This document shows, one piece after another, positions 9,584-21,701 of a stretch of DNA of 64,000 bases. How positions within the stretch are numbered: position 1 is the first letter of the stretch; each line of letters starts with the position of its first letter. Source of the DNA: Malaya genurostris. Taxonomy: Eukaryota; Arthropoda; Insecta; Diptera; Culicidae. The stretch is taken from the NCBI RefSeq assembly GCF_030247185.1, contig NC_080572.1, positions 174,970,975-175,034,974 of the forward strand, given 5' to 3'. The position numbers and the translations under genes were made by a program. The notes under the pieces are model-generated. The model ran no database searches and had not been told where the DNA came from. It worked only from the letters and a program-made list of their open reading frames with translations.

Positions 9584-9865
9584 AGAATATAGTTATTTGT
9601 GGTCAATCTTACTAAAAACAATCCATTTATATAACTTATGAACATATCAGGAATACCTTCCACAGTTAGTTTTCGAAGTAAAGTCAGAAAAAAGAGGAAT
9701 TGGGGCAAAACGGGCATGATAGTGAATTTTGCGGAACTTCTAACTATCATAAATCGATTCTACGGAAAAATTTGCATAAGAAATACTAACTTTGGAAATA
9801 TTTGCTTAGGTTCTTATAAAATTATTGAGCAAAGTCGCGTTTTTGATCGTTTTTCCCCACTGTGC

Positions 9866-10868
9866 GTTGCTTTAGTTTCTGAGTTCAGAAGTCAAAAATA
9901 ACACAAATTTATTACCAGCACGGGAATAAAGTGCTACTCTAACTGCTAGAAGCGGAACTAGCATTGCATAGCCCCTCGACTGCAGGATGGCAAGCGGGGA
10001 TCGCATTCAAGAAACGGCGAACAATGCAAGCGAATGCAAGAGGCAAATAAACAGCACAGTTTTATCCACGTCGGTGTGTCTACGTAGTGCTCCTAAAAAC
10101 TCAGTGTAAAGTATTTATGAAAATTATCCTCATCCCCAATGGGAATGACAAATCGTCCACCGAATGGAATCGAGAGAAGAGCCGCGAGTAGCCATGTGAG
10201 TATTTAAAATTCCGCAGTGTGCAATTTTCAAACATCCAATAATTACGCGAATTCCTTAGCGTGTTAGCCGCCAGTGAGACTACGAAAAGAGACACTCCGG
10301 ACCAGATGTGTGACAGCGCGACACAGGGAAGACGATGCCGGGCATTTTTTTATGGAACATTATTCGCTGTTCGCTTGCCGGCAAACGTACTGAGTGACTT
10401 GACTCAAGACCCGGCTGCTCGATAATTTTGTTGGTTTTAAAACTTCGCATGCATATTAACAACGTCGTTTATGTGTTATTAAAGTTGAAAGTGCGTAGGA
10501 GACGTCGCTGTGCGGATCTCCCCCGCTCGTAAATTACAGGTTTGGTATCTTTCATAAGCAATGAGCAGAGGGCGCATTGAGCTGGCAGCGCATTACCTTA
10601 GGTACTAATAGCAACACAAGAAAGTAAATGCACTTATCCCCTGCTGGAGTAATTTCATTTTCAGATTGTTATCGTGTAAAGCTTTCAGATAATCGCCATT
10701 GTGCGGAACTGATTGATTGGAGGATATTGGCATCGTAGAATCGTTGAGTGTCTTCGATGAGAAGTGACTTAGCCAAATACCATATTTTTTTTTGATTGCA
10801 ATTGTTTCTTATGTAAGATGAGATATTGTTTTAGATACAACAATACAATTACGTTTACGAGTGCCTTG
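9866..10868. other. Apparently single-copy, GC-richer DNA
   Basis: Less AT-rich than its surroundings, without a match elsewhere in the window. No frame has a recognised domain. It includes a CTCF-like motif at 10562-10575. It could be a spared fragment of unique intergenic or intronic DNA. Confidence 0.4.
10562..10575 (+). promoter_or_regulatory. CTCF-like motif
   Basis: TGAGCAGAGGGCGC agrees with the core of the CTCF consensus (AG, then GGCGC after a G-rich step). A single match in 64 kb can arise by chance; there is no second motif or boundary feature next to it. Confidence 0.25.
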
Positions 10869-11030
10869 ATGGCATAGTGTCATACGTTCGCAGCCTGGCC
10901 TGGAAGGATTCTTAGTATCAATAGTATTATAGCGCAGCCATGCAATGGTTCTGAACGCTCTGAATCGGCGGTGAAGTCGGTTGAAAAAGAATGATCAAAT
11001 TCCACAAAAGGAATGTGAAACAAAGAATCT
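10869..11030 (+). mobile_element. SINE-1 (tRNA-derived), decayed copy
   Basis: Recognised by CCTGGAAGGATTCTTAGTAT, a CATGCAATGGTTCTG segment, TGAATCGG, and CAAATTCCACAAAAGGAATG, in the order seen in the better copies at 29832 and 57797. The tRNA-like head is badly diverged. The family resembles the Feilai type of Aedes SINE, but that name is inference. Confidence 0.65.
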
Positions 11031-11142
11031 GTTGTTTTTGGTTGCATGAAAGTTCGTACAATTGTTGTTCAACAGGTGCTACTTATTTTGTAACACTTAT
11101 ACAATTCTTCTGTTATACTTAGGTCTTAGGTAAAAGCTTTGT

Positions 11143-11320
11143 ACCCGGGTTGGCGGTTCAATGCATAGGGCATTGGTCTTATAAGCCAGTTGTCGTATCA
11201 TCGAGCCCCGACCTGGAAAAATTCTTAGTTCCAATAGGATCGATGCACCAGCCATGCACATGTACCAGCCATGTACACTCTGAATCGGCTGCGAAGTCTG
11301 TTGAAATAGAAAGTCAAGGC
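11143..11320 (+). mobile_element. SINE-1 (tRNA-derived), partial copy
   Basis: Head ACCCGGGTTGGCGGTTCAAT and GGTCTTATAAGCC, a B-box-like ATCGAGCCCCGACCTGGAA, then TTCTTAGTTCCAATAGGATC and TGAATCGGCTGCGAAGTCTG. The 3' end departs from the family after AAGTCAAGG. A 134-codon frame crossing it (11150-11554) is fortuitous. Only about 110 bp separates it from the previous SINE-1 copy. Confidence 0.75.
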
Positions 11321-12139
11321 TTTATTTCGGTAAATGTCTTTATACTCTTTAAACCCAAACATTACAACATAGTTGAATCCATTCACCACGTTAACATACG
11401 AATACACACTATCAAAATCACTGCTTTAAGGTTTGAATATTTAGACAGCAGACTTTGTTGTGGTTCATACAAACATATGAACGTTCTAAAGGTCGTAATA
11501 TTACACGAAAAGATGCATAATTTCATATCACAATCATATACAGTATTCAGTTAAGATAATGTAATGTACTCGATACGTTATTTCGATATAACGTGTAATT
11601 TATCTGCAATATTTCTTGAAAACAGCAAACTATTTCATTTGATGTTTCGTACGTATAGATATTTTGTCGTGAATACGACTTACTTTACTATGAAGCGCCT
11701 TTTCATAATTTACCCTTTGAGAGAGTGAAAAGTTTTTGATCGTGAATACCTCTTGTTGTATCTAACATAAGTTTTGCTACATGCCATCGGAAATATGGTC
11801 ACAATTTTATGATAAAATTTTCAGTTGTGTGGCATAATCTCAAATGATTCAAAATTAAACTTTCATGAAATGTTTGGTATCAACGAGTATCAAAGAGGAA
11901 AACACATGACGCTTGTTTGCCTCTCTCGTATTTTGATAGCTCATAGCTCAGTGATCTGTGCAAGGATTTATATAATCTAACTACCAATAGATTCAAAATT
12001 TTTCAACTTGAACGTGTATTGCAACAACTTTGAAGTTTTTCAATAGAACACTATTGAAAACCCTGTCTGATTTGACCCATGTCAGCACCAACCAATCAGA
12101 ACGCGTTCTGAGTACGAGAACAGAATATCTGCTACTATT
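11321..12139. other. No gene recognised
   Basis: AT-rich DNA between the SINE pair and the jockey-type LINE; no repeat or frame that I can identify. Confidence 0.4.
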
Positions 12140-14703
12140 GGTTATAGTAAATTGGAATGCTTGCTCACTCAGGAGCAAAACTGCTGAATTGTCCGACTTT
12201 CTTCAAGAGAAGAATGCCGATATTGCTATTTTAACTGAAACTCATCTTAAACCTGAAATTTCTATTTTTATTTCCAATTACAGGATTCACAGGCTCGACA
12301 GGACAACTACCAGAGGAGGGGGAGTTGCCATTGCCATTAAACGATCCATTCAGCATAGGCTTCTGTCAGCCTTTAAATTGCAACTCATAGAAGCCATCGG
12401 AATTGAGATTACAACGACGATGGGACCCATCATCGTCATTGCAGCGTACTGCCCCAAACAAACCAATCTTCGAGATGGTACGTGTGCATCATTGAAGCGA
12501 GATCTGGCTATGCTTACTCGACGACAGAAAAAAATTCATCATTGCTGGGGACCTGAACGCACGGCATGAGCTGTGGGGAAACAAAAGACAGAATCGAAAC
12601 GGATTCGTACTTGTCGAAGATTACGAAGCTGGACAGTACAACATCCTCGCTCCGAATCAACCAACGCGACTTTCCAGATCGGGAGTTCATTCCATTTTGG
12701 ATATATTCATCAGCAACATCGCCATAGACAGCTCTCCGGTTGTCTTCAACGAACTCTCTTCCGACCACTTTCCAGTAATATTGACGTTGGAATCTTCACC
12801 AGAAACAGTGCCTATTCAATCTCGGAGGAACTATTATCGCACCGATTGGGTCCAATTTCAACAAATCGCCGACCAACATATTAATATCGATCTGCCACTT
12901 GATTCCCCGATGGAAATCGATGCGGCCCTATCTTCCTTCCAGCATTCAATCACAGTCGCTCGTGATAGGACGGTTCCAGTACAACATATGCCGAGTTCCT
13001 CTCTTCAAATCGACAGTGTCACCAAGAAACTCATCCGACTTCGAAATATCTACCGGAGGCAGTATCAACGAACTGGCATCCTAGATAGGAAGACTACTTA
13101 TAACAACTTAACTAGGATAATCCAGGAAAGGATATCTGAGCTTCGCAACAGGAACTTCCAGCAAAAGCTTCGAGAAATTCTCCCACATTCAAAGCCCTTC
13201 TGGTCCTTAACGAAGGTGCTTAAGAAAAAACCGAAGCCTATTCCTCCTCTGATGTCACCCCAGGACGCAGCTGAAGGAATACCTTTAATCACACCAGTAG
13301 AGAAGGTAAATGCGCTAGGCCAGCAGTTTGTGTGTTCTCACAATTTAGGACTCAACATTGTTAGTCCATATGAAAGAGCCGTTGCTGATAGCGTAGCTGA
13401 GGTTGACCAATCAGACAGCTTGGTTCCTGAGGAAAGTAGAGTCACTGCGAATGAGCTGATGGCTTTTGTGAAAAAATCCAAAAATATGAAGGCCCCAGGT
13501 TTCGACAACACATTCAACATTGAGCTGAAACATTTGAGTATTCGCTCATTTGTCTTCTTAGCTAAACTTTTTAACAGGTGCTGGGAGCTTGGTTACTTCC
13601 CTTCAATGTGGAAGTTAGCTAAAGTTATCCCAGTTTTGAAACCGGGGAAAGATCTTTCCTTTTCCAAGAGCTATCGGCCCATCAGCTTACTCTCTGCCCT
13701 ATCCAAGCTGTTTGAAAAGTCAATACAAAGGCGAATTCTTGCTTTCGCAGATGAACAGGATATATTACTGGAAGAACAGTTTGGGTTCCGGAAAGGAAGA
13801 TCCACCATCCACCAACTCACAAGGGTTAACAATGACATTCAGCAAAACAAATCAGTGTCCAAAACGACTGCCATGGCAATATTGGATATTGAAAAGGCAT
13901 TCGATAATGTGTGGCACGATGGCCTGGTGTTTAAACTGCATAGGTATAATTTTCCCATGTATCTTATTAAAATTATCAAAAATTATCTTGCAGATAGAGC
14001 ATTCCAGGTTTCTCTGAATAATGCACTTTCAGAAAGATTTACTATTCCTGCTGGTGTACCCAAAGGAAGTATCCTAGGTTCCATTCTATACAACATTTTT
14101 ACATCAGACATCCCACCTCTTCCGGGTGGTGGAGTTCTGTCACAATTTGCTGATGATACTGCCATTCTTTACAAAGGTCGTGTCATTAATGCTCTGAAGA
14201 ATAAACTACAGACAGGTCTGGACGCTTTAACGGTATATTTTACAAGCTGGAAAATTGTGATCAATGCAGCAAAAACTCAGGTCATCTTGTTTCCACATTC
14301 AAGATCTCCAAAACTTGTTCCATTAGACGAATGCCGAATACGATTCGGTGATGAGGTCATTCAATGGTCCGATGAAGTTATCTATCTAGGACTCACCTTT
14401 GACAGACATCTGATGAAGAATCAGATGGCTGTCTATAAACAAATCATCTACCCCGCAATTGAATACGCAGTCCCTGTTTGGCGGGGCTGTGCACGTACAC
14501 ACAAACTTAGGCTTCAGCGCATTCAAAGTAAGATCTTAAAGATGATTCTAAATCTACCCCCTTGGACAAGGACTAGTGAAGTACATGAGATGGCCTTACT
14601 GGATATACTAGAACAAAAATTCGAACAATACTGCACGAAATTTGAAGAGAGGTGCTCAATCTCTGAAATACAAATAATTCAAAATTTGTACGTATTAGGT
14701 TAG
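12140..14703 (+). pseudogene. Jockey-type ORF2: endonuclease and reverse transcriptase, frameshifted
   Basis: First frame (to about 12515) is the APE-type endonuclease front: VNWNACSLRSK, ADIAILTETH and GGGVAI blocks. A shift near 12500-12530, close to a run of seven A, moves the reading to the frame giving AGDLNARHELWG and then SSDHFPV, the metal-binding and catalytic blocks of the endonuclease. The second frame holds the whole reverse transcriptase: KAPGFD, SYRPISLLSALSKLFEK, EQFGFRKGRST, the first catalytic aspartate in LDIEKAFD, AGVPKGS and the FADD catalytic box near 14145-14157. At about 14415 some 35 residues expected between the palm end and MAVYKQI are missing. C-terminal blocks such as PAIEYAVPVW are intact. 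One frameshift plus one in-frame deletion make it nonfunctional but fairly young. The product would nick DNA and prime cDNA synthesis. Confidence 0.85.
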
Positions 14704-14905
14704 GGATAGTTATAAGTAGGTAGATATTTTATTAATAATTAAAATAAATATTACGATTAAAAATTAGTATGTAAAACAAGAGTAACTAAAACACCAATTA
14801 TTAATAACGAATCGTATGAACAACAAAGATGAAAGGCCAAAGGGTCAAAACACTTGTACTGTAAAATGTTGATGTAATACACAAAAATAAGATTGATAAA
14901 CAGAT
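12140..14905 (+). mobile_element. Jockey-clade LINE, 5'-truncated
   Basis: Contains ORF2 (endonuclease then reverse transcriptase) and about 200 bp of AT-rich 3' region ending near AAGATTGATAAACAG. No gag-like ORF1 is present upstream, so the 5' end is truncated close to the start of ORF2. I could not find a convincing target duplication. Confidence 0.75.
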
Positions 14906-15370
14906 ATTTATGCAAATGAAAAAGTGCCTCCTTGCATCATTTTCTGAGCAACACTCAACGCGAGACGTACGGAAGAGCAACAGACGAAGACTTCATGCTT
15001 TTGGAATGAAGCGAGCACCGCACAGTGGAATTTTGCCACAGCTGGGCACACACCAAAATCCTGCCAAGTCGTCAGTCGTCATGGGAGCGCTGCTCGGTTA
15101 ATTCGTCCGAAATTAGATCCGGATTTCATTATGTGTTCCAAATGCACTAATTGATTTCGCTCGAAATTGATTGCTTCATCTCTTTTGGAATCCAATTAGA
15201 AATTACAATGAATTCCTAGTCAAATATCGGACGAGTTTTCCGAGTGTACACGCCAAGGGCCATCTCAGTTCTGTCTAAATGCAGATCCTGTTGTTCGTGA
15301 CAATTCAAGGCACTTGTTAATTTAATAGATCATCATTAAGAATTTGTTGAAATTTTCTACCAAAAGCATC
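14906..15370. other. No gene recognised
   Basis: A moderately GC-rich patch (14920-15110) with no known domain in its 63-codon frame, then AT-rich sequence. Confidence 0.35.
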
Positions 15371-15930
15371 AGAGCCAATTCAGCACCAGGAAATTTTATA
15401 TGGGCGATCTATAATAGAATTAAAACTAGAACAAACGTATCTCTGCAAACCGTTTTAGTTTAATTTATTCGAACAATTCTACTGTCAAATTTAAAACTGG
15501 TATACGCTGCCGTTCTATTTTTTTGTATTTTTGAAACACGAGTAAAACGCCGCTGGAGCTTAGGGCATATTCAGGAGTGTTTTAGTTCTAGATGCATAAT
15601 TTATGTCAGTTACAAAATTTAAATCTGGATTTTATAACAAGAAAAACTGGCAGCCCCAGCAGTGTTTTACTCGTGTTTCAAATATACAAAAAATAGAACG
15701 GCATCGTAGACCAGTTTTAAATTTGACAGAAGAACTGGTCGAATAAATAAAACTAGAACGGCTTGCTGGGGATACGTTTGTTTCAGTTTCAGTTATATTA
15801 TAGACCACCCATATGAATCTCGCAGCTGCTGAATTTGCTCTTATAGTTTTTCTTGTTATAATTTCCAGATTTCAATTTAAAAACTGACATAGATTATTCA
15901 TCTAGAAACATTCCTAAACATGCCCTCAAA
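15371..15930. repeat. Two-module inverted repeat, order A-B-A'-B'
   Basis: Module A (15371-15555) recurs inverted at 15655-15839, with shared landmarks TTCAGCA, ATATGGG, ACAAACGTAT, GTCAAATTTAAAACTGG and GAAACACGAGTAAAAC. Module B (about 15559-15650) recurs inverted at 15842-15930, with shared ATTTATGTCAG/CTGACATAGAT and TTATAACAAGAAAAACT. The second half is thus not a simple mirror of the first (which would be B'A') but A'B'. This fits an inversion within a tandem A-B array or two nested inverted insertions. No frame of interest. Confidence 0.75.
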
Positions 15931-16671
15931 TTCATCAAAATGGACGTTGAAAAAGTGCGCCGTCACTAACACATTCAATTACGACGACAAGGCTCCGTCA
16001 CAATGCGAAAATGAAAGTATTATGTAGAACACATTTTTATACAAGTATGGGTGTCGTTTGGAAATATGCCAGTTTGCGAAACTGGGTTGCCATATATATA
16101 GATAAATCTGTATTTTATTTCTCCTGAGAAATACTGATTCAAATGTTGCTGAAGGAAAGAATTTCTTAACACCGCTAAAAATCCATATTTGTTTCAAAAA
16201 TGTTTGAAGTGAGCGGGATTCAAAATCCGATTTTGATTGGAAGCCGACATGGTATTGTAAGTATGTCTATCATGTTTGGCGTATATTTTTTAATATAGTT
16301 ATTGATTATAACGGTTTGTTTACTTATCTTGAACATACATCTAATGTTTTTTTGTTTTTCAAGTAATTTATAATATGTAATGGAATAATAATAACAATAA
16401 TAAGATATTGTTGTTAATCATTGTTGGTTTTCCTATCTTTTTAATTCGCGCCAGACTTTTCAATACTAATTATGAAATGCTAGTGATAATATTACGGATA
16501 GCGGAGTTAAAGTTCTTGATATATTCCAATAATTCTATCTTGTTGAATAGTTCGAATGCGAGCTGAATAATCAGTATTTCGAATGGTTGATTTTATTATT
16601 TCTAAATTATTTATGAAATTTGGCTGTTTGTTCATTATTATTAGTATTATATTTATAATAATAATATTTTT
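15931..16671. other. No gene recognised
   Basis: AT-rich, ending in degenerate AAT/ATT-rich sequence that leads into the microsatellite. Confidence 0.4.
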
Positions 16672-16917
<246 letters not shown>

Positions 16918-16986
16918 AACAATGCACGGTACCAACTACCGCTACGGTACAACATAGAACGATTGAAACAACCGGATGTCGCCTAA

Positions 16987-18990
16987 GCATACGCACAGAA
17001 TCTCGAGGCAGCGTTGCCAGACGAGGGCGAGCTCGATTTGACTTCCCTAGAAAACTGCTGGAGTACAGTAAAAGCAGCCATAAACAACGCAACCGAGTGC
17101 ACCGTCGGGTACGTGGTACGGAGTCGACGGAACAAATGGTTCGACGTAGAGTGCAGAGTGATTTTGGAGGAGAAGAACGCAGTGTGGTAATGCTGCAGCA
17201 TGGAACCCGACAGAACGTGGAACGATACAAACAGGAGCGGAAAAACCAAACCGCATCTTTCGGGAGAAAAAACGCCACCTGGAAGAAGCGAAGCGCGAGG
17301 AAATGGAACTGCTGTATCGTTCTCAAGAAACATGGATATTCTACAAGAAGCTCAACAAATCCCGCAACGGCCCTGTCCCGCCGGGAGCCTCTTAACGGAT
17401 GAACGTGAGGTGATTAAAAGGTGGAAGTAGCACTTCGATGAGCACCTGAACGGCGCGGAGAACGTAGGCATGGGGGTTCAAGATGACGGAGGAAACGACT
17501 AAGTCAGTGCAGCAGAAGACGGGAATAATCCAGCTCCCACGCTGAGGGAAGTTAAGGATGCCATGCACCAGCTCAAAACCAACAAAGCAGCTTGTAAGGA
17601 TGGCATCGCAGCTGAACTCATCAAGATGATCCCAGAAAAGTTGGCTACGTGTTTGCACCGATTAATAGTCAGGATCTGGGAAACCAAACAGGAGGAAGGG
17701 GTAATTTGCCCCATTCACAAGAAAGGTGACCATTTGGAATGCGAGAACTTCCGAGCGATCACAATTCTGAATGCCGCCTACAAAGTGCTATCCCAGATCA
17801 TCTTCCGTCGTCTATCATCTAAAACGAATGAGTTCGTGGGAAGTCCGCTTCGTCCATGGCCGATCGACAACGGACCAGATCTTCACCGTGCGGCAAATCC
17901 TCCAAAAACGCCGTGAATACCTGGTCCCAACGCATCACCTGTTCATCGACTTCAAGGCGGCATATGATAGTATCGACCGCATAGAGCTATGGAAAATTAT
18001 GGACGAGAACAGCTTTTCTGGGAAGCTGACTAGAATGATCAAAGCGACGATGGACGGTGTGCAAAACTGCGTAAGGGTCTCGGGTGAACTATCCAGTTAA
18101 TTCGGATCTCGCCGAGGACTGCGACAAGGTGACGGACTCTCATGCCTACTATTCAACATCGCCTTGGAAGGAGTAATGCGACGAGCCGGGGTACGATTTT
18201 CACGAAAAATATGCGTGCTTTGCGGATGACATGGACATTATCGCGAGAAACTTTGGAACTGTGGCAGAGTTGTACACATTCCTAAAATGCGAAGCAGTAA
18301 AGGTTGGACTGGTGGTGAATGCGTCGAAAACAAAGTACATGCTAATAGGCGGAACTGAGCACGACAGGATTCGTCTAGGAAGTAATGTCACGGGGATACC
18401 TTCGAGGTAGTGGAAGAATTTGTTTACCTCGGATTCTTACTAACAGCTGACAACAATGTGAGTCGTGAAATACGAAGACGCATCATCAGTGGAAGTCGTG
18501 TCTAATACCGGCACCAAAAGAATCTGCGGTCAAAAAAGATTCACCTCCACACGAAATGTACCATGTACAAAACGCTTATAAGACCGGTGATCCTCTACGG
18601 ACACGAAGCATGGATCATGCTCGAGGAGGACCTGCAAGCACTTGGAGTTTTCGAGCGACGCTAAGGACGATCTTCGGCGGTGTGCAGGAGAACGGCGTGT
18701 GGCGGCGAAGAATGAACCTCGAGCTCGCTTCACTCTTCGGCGAACCCAGCATCCAGAAGGTGGCCAAAGTCGGAAGAATTCGGTGGGCAGGGAATGTTGC
18801 AATAACGCCGGACAACAACCCTGCTAAACTGATGTTTGCCACAAATCTGTTTGGAACAAGAAGGCGAGGAGCGCAGCGGGCAGGTAGGGCGTGATCGAGG
18901 ATGGAGAGAGGCAGCCACAAACCGAGTATTGTGGCGTACTATTGTTGATTATGTGTTATCTTAAATGTGATGTAGTGCAAATAAATGTAT
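16987..18990 (+). pseudogene. RTE-clade LINE, 5'-truncated and decayed
   Basis: Pieces of one endonuclease/reverse transcriptase protein appear in order but in changing frames: the linker (EREVIKRWK near 17405), fingers (KAACKDGIAAELIKM, 17580-17630), CPIHKKGDHLECENFRAI (17710-17765), the first catalytic block HLFIDFKAAYD (17935-17970), RGLRQGDGLSC (18115-18150), the FADD box at 18219-18230, and the C-terminal region LIRPVILYGHEAW and GRIRWAGN (18570-18790). At least four frameshifts and several stops separate them. The 3' end carries ATGTATG-type repeats near 18985, as RTE elements often end in short repeats. The endonuclease is missing. The family resembles the Aedes JAM1-type RTE, which is inference. 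Related fragments lie at 25262, 28566, 29779 and 40560. Confidence 0.8.
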
Positions 18991-19299
18991 GTATTATTAA
19001 TAAAATTACTTTTGCATAACCAAGATCGTCGATACATTTCAGACAAGGCCATTGCGATTGTCTCTTACTGAAATTTTAAGAAGAATCGGATATTTTCGCA
19101 CCTAATAGTTTTCAAAAAATAAGCTGCAAATTTGTTGTACCTAGCCTATATTAGCAAATTTGAAAGTTTGAATTGTTTCAAATTTTGAATATACAGTTTT
19201 AGAATAGCGCTAGTATTCACGACATCCAGTTATGTCTCTGACATTACCCACCCACCATTTCCACATCAATTGATAGTCACATGGAGATTGTTACAATTC

Positions 19300-19437
19300 T
19301 TTTTCTGGTCCGAAGAGACCAGATCTGTTGCGATACTAAAAGTATCGCTACTAACAGTATCTCTCTGATGCGATATCGATACCAAAAATACCCGATTCTT
19401 GAAAGAAAGTATCGACTCGGTATCGGACATCTCTTCT
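19300..19437 (-). mobile_element. Fragment of the GTATCGATAC-rich hAT family
   Basis: Read on the minus strand it gives AGATGTCCGATACC, GTCGATACTTTCTTT, GGGTATTTTTGGTATCGAT and GCATCAGA..GATACTGTTAGTA, the same succession as the left end of the hAT element at 28830. Only one end is present and no target duplication can be drawn. A 143-codon frame starting in it (19399-19830) has no known domain. Confidence 0.65.
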
Positions 19438-20084
19438 GGACGCTTGCATTCTGACAGCAACTACTGCAAACTTACTCTCCGCCTCTGTTATCAGACACTG
19501 AGTTGCGATTTTTTGTTTCTTTTGCTGCCTCTGAGTTCCAATCTGTTGTTGATACATCATTACAAATGTTCAATCATACTAGCACAACATTTTAAAAGCA
19601 ACGCCATAATTCATTTCTTATCCACATCTCAAAGCTCTCAGTTTTCGTGTAAATGTTTGAAGAACACCGAGCACATGAATATAAACATTGTTCGCAATAT
19701 TTTGTATGTGGACGCGATACTATGTCAAATTTCCAAATGTATGCAATTATATTCACAAACTTGTTCGGAATATGTGGATGCAATTTTTATTTATAGCTTT
19801 AGTGAACTACAGCACAAATCTGAAAAGTAAAACGTCGTTGTCGTGTAATTCTTTTACAAAACTGCGACTCAGATAGCATCCATCATACAGAAAAAGTATT
19901 CAATAGTATTTGGCACAAAATTTTAATTACAAAAAGGTCCAACTGTCAGTTTCCTATTTATTTGATTCAAAATTGTTTAATTGATGGCTAGTTAGCTAGG
20001 GTCATAATCAGTGCTGGAAAAAAATCAAAATTACGAAAATCACGACTGAAAATTTCCATAAGTGATTTTTAGACAAAAAACGTG
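19438..20084. other. No gene recognised
   Basis: AT-rich; no repeat match in the window and no frame with a recognised domain. Confidence 0.4.
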
Positions 20085-20650
20085 CTTAACCCACCTAGCA
20101 GTGAGATGATACCTTTTTTATCATCCGCATGTGTTTTTTGCATGAATATTCTTCGGTGTTTTAGTTCTTATGTCATTATCTAAACGTGTGACAATCGATT
20201 GAACATTCCATGAGTCCATCGTAGTAAGTTCCACTTTAGAGTTTACGGTTATTTACGGTACTTCCAGAACCGGAACCAGCATTACCGAAAACGATTCGTA
20301 TGGCCATAAATTAATATGACGAAAAAATTGCAATAGTTTTGAGTCCAACATTAAAGCTTTTTTGGATTGTCATCTTCTATATCGCTATGAATTTTAAAAA
20401 CTCACTTAAACTGATGTCGCTTGGCAAAAAATCAGTTGTGAAAAGTGAAAAGTAGCGAACATTTTGATCGATGATATTTAAGAAAAAAAGTTCGCACATT
20501 GAATGAATCTGATATGATTCTCGAACAGAAGATTTTTGCGAAATGAATTTTCATAGCCGTTGTATCTCAAACTTTTGCAGATTATATGATGAATAAAATC
20601 GCCGATGAACAAAAACTGAACCTCTCTGAAAATATTCACTGGGCGTAGTG
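20085..20650 (+). repeat. CACCTAGTGG-family repeat, diverged
   Basis: Starts with CTTAACCCACCTAGCAGTGA, the family 5' end, followed by TTCCAGAACCGGAACC and other loosely matching phrases. Too diverged to place its 3' end exactly. Confidence 0.45.
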
Positions 20651-21699
20651 TGGTTGATAAGCGAATGAATAGTGGGGATGTGTTTGAAATTTATTCGGCA
20701 CTACATCATTAATAAAAGCAGCAAGTGCTGTAAGTAATAATAGTTATAATGATAATAAAAACAATCACAAAGCATGTTATGCAGCTGATTAAAAAATATT
20801 AGCCATGCGCCATTTAAATTGAATAACGTACGCAGAATAACAGGAGCGCAGACTACCGCTATACCAATTCAAACGCGCCATTCAAACACTGCGCCTACTG
20901 TGTGTTCGAGACTTACTGACGATGCTGCGCTCTTGCTCCTACTAAATAGCGTTTTATTGGATTTAATCTAAATAGTGCAGTATAATCAGCCAGCGTTGCT
21001 ACAATCACTGTTTGGAATATGACAAAAAGATGTTTGTTCCTATAATATTCATAATTACCCTACGTGCATCGAAAATATTGCAGTCATTATTTCTCAGTTG
21101 CAGTCTATTGAAGAAAATATAATTAAACCTTGCACGAATTTAGCATCGAAGTATCATCGGAGACTATTCTCCTTTTAGAATATCTCTTTTGCTATATTTG
21201 TTCGGGTGAAAGTTCGTCATCAAGTTTCGCTGACACAAAAAATCACTTGTGAACTTCGAGGCTCAGAGATTTGTGGATGATTGTTTCATGAATGAAAATA
21301 TCGGAAGTGATTTTTTCAGTAATAATAATAATAATAATAATAATTTTTTCAGTAACTAAGTTTTTTTTAGGAAATCTCTTGAACTGATTTTTTCTCGAGT
21401 GATAGTGATATGGACTTTTTCTGATCATGATTTTCCCAATACTGTCACAACTGCGTAATTCGACAAAAACTTCAGAGTCTCGATATTTATGTTTAAATTT
21501 CTCGAGAATGGCTTATTATTGGGGAAAGGTGACAATTAATTTGATATTCTTGGATATTCCCGAATGCCAGTAAATACTTTTAGCTCCATTTTAAAAACTT
21601 CTCCATTCTAAAAATGGATCCAATTGCATTACGGCACAAATCAAATTTTTTACGCTAACCAATCGAATTCTTAATATTTCCTTTTGGACAATATTGTTG
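20651..21699. other. No gene; small AAT microsatellite
   Basis: Holds an (AAT)8 run near 21320-21345 flanked on both sides by TTTTTTCAGTAA, so the run sits in a short direct duplication. ACAGGAGCGCAG at about 20840 resembles the edge of the repeat pair at 38745 and 59487. Otherwise nothing recognised. Confidence 0.4.
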
Positions 21700-21701
21700 T
21701 A

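Larger units (their letters stand above)
6521..9865. mobile_element. Composite element with CACAGTGGGG termini
   Basis: GCACAGTGGGGAAAAA at 6521 is repeated inverted at 9850-9865, and a second block AAAAACGCGAC lies just inside both ends, giving an imperfect terminal inverted repeat of about 40 bp. CGTTGC borders both outer edges (6517-6522, 9865-9870), a possible short target duplication though one base out of register with the TIR. The interior is the 163-bp periodic array plus the LINE inserted at 6820-8535. No transposase is present, so this would be non-autonomous. Confidence 0.5.

Noticed and set aside
11150..11554. 134-codon plus-strand open frame
   Set aside because: Its first half is a SINE-1 copy and the rest is AT-rich; no domain.
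12030..14920. Target-site duplication around the jockey-type LINE
   Set aside because: AACAGAATATCT upstream and AACAGATATTTA downstream look alike but do not align without gaps; not reliable.
19399..19830. 143-codon open frame
   Set aside because: Begins inside a hAT fragment, is low in coding features and has no recognisable domain.
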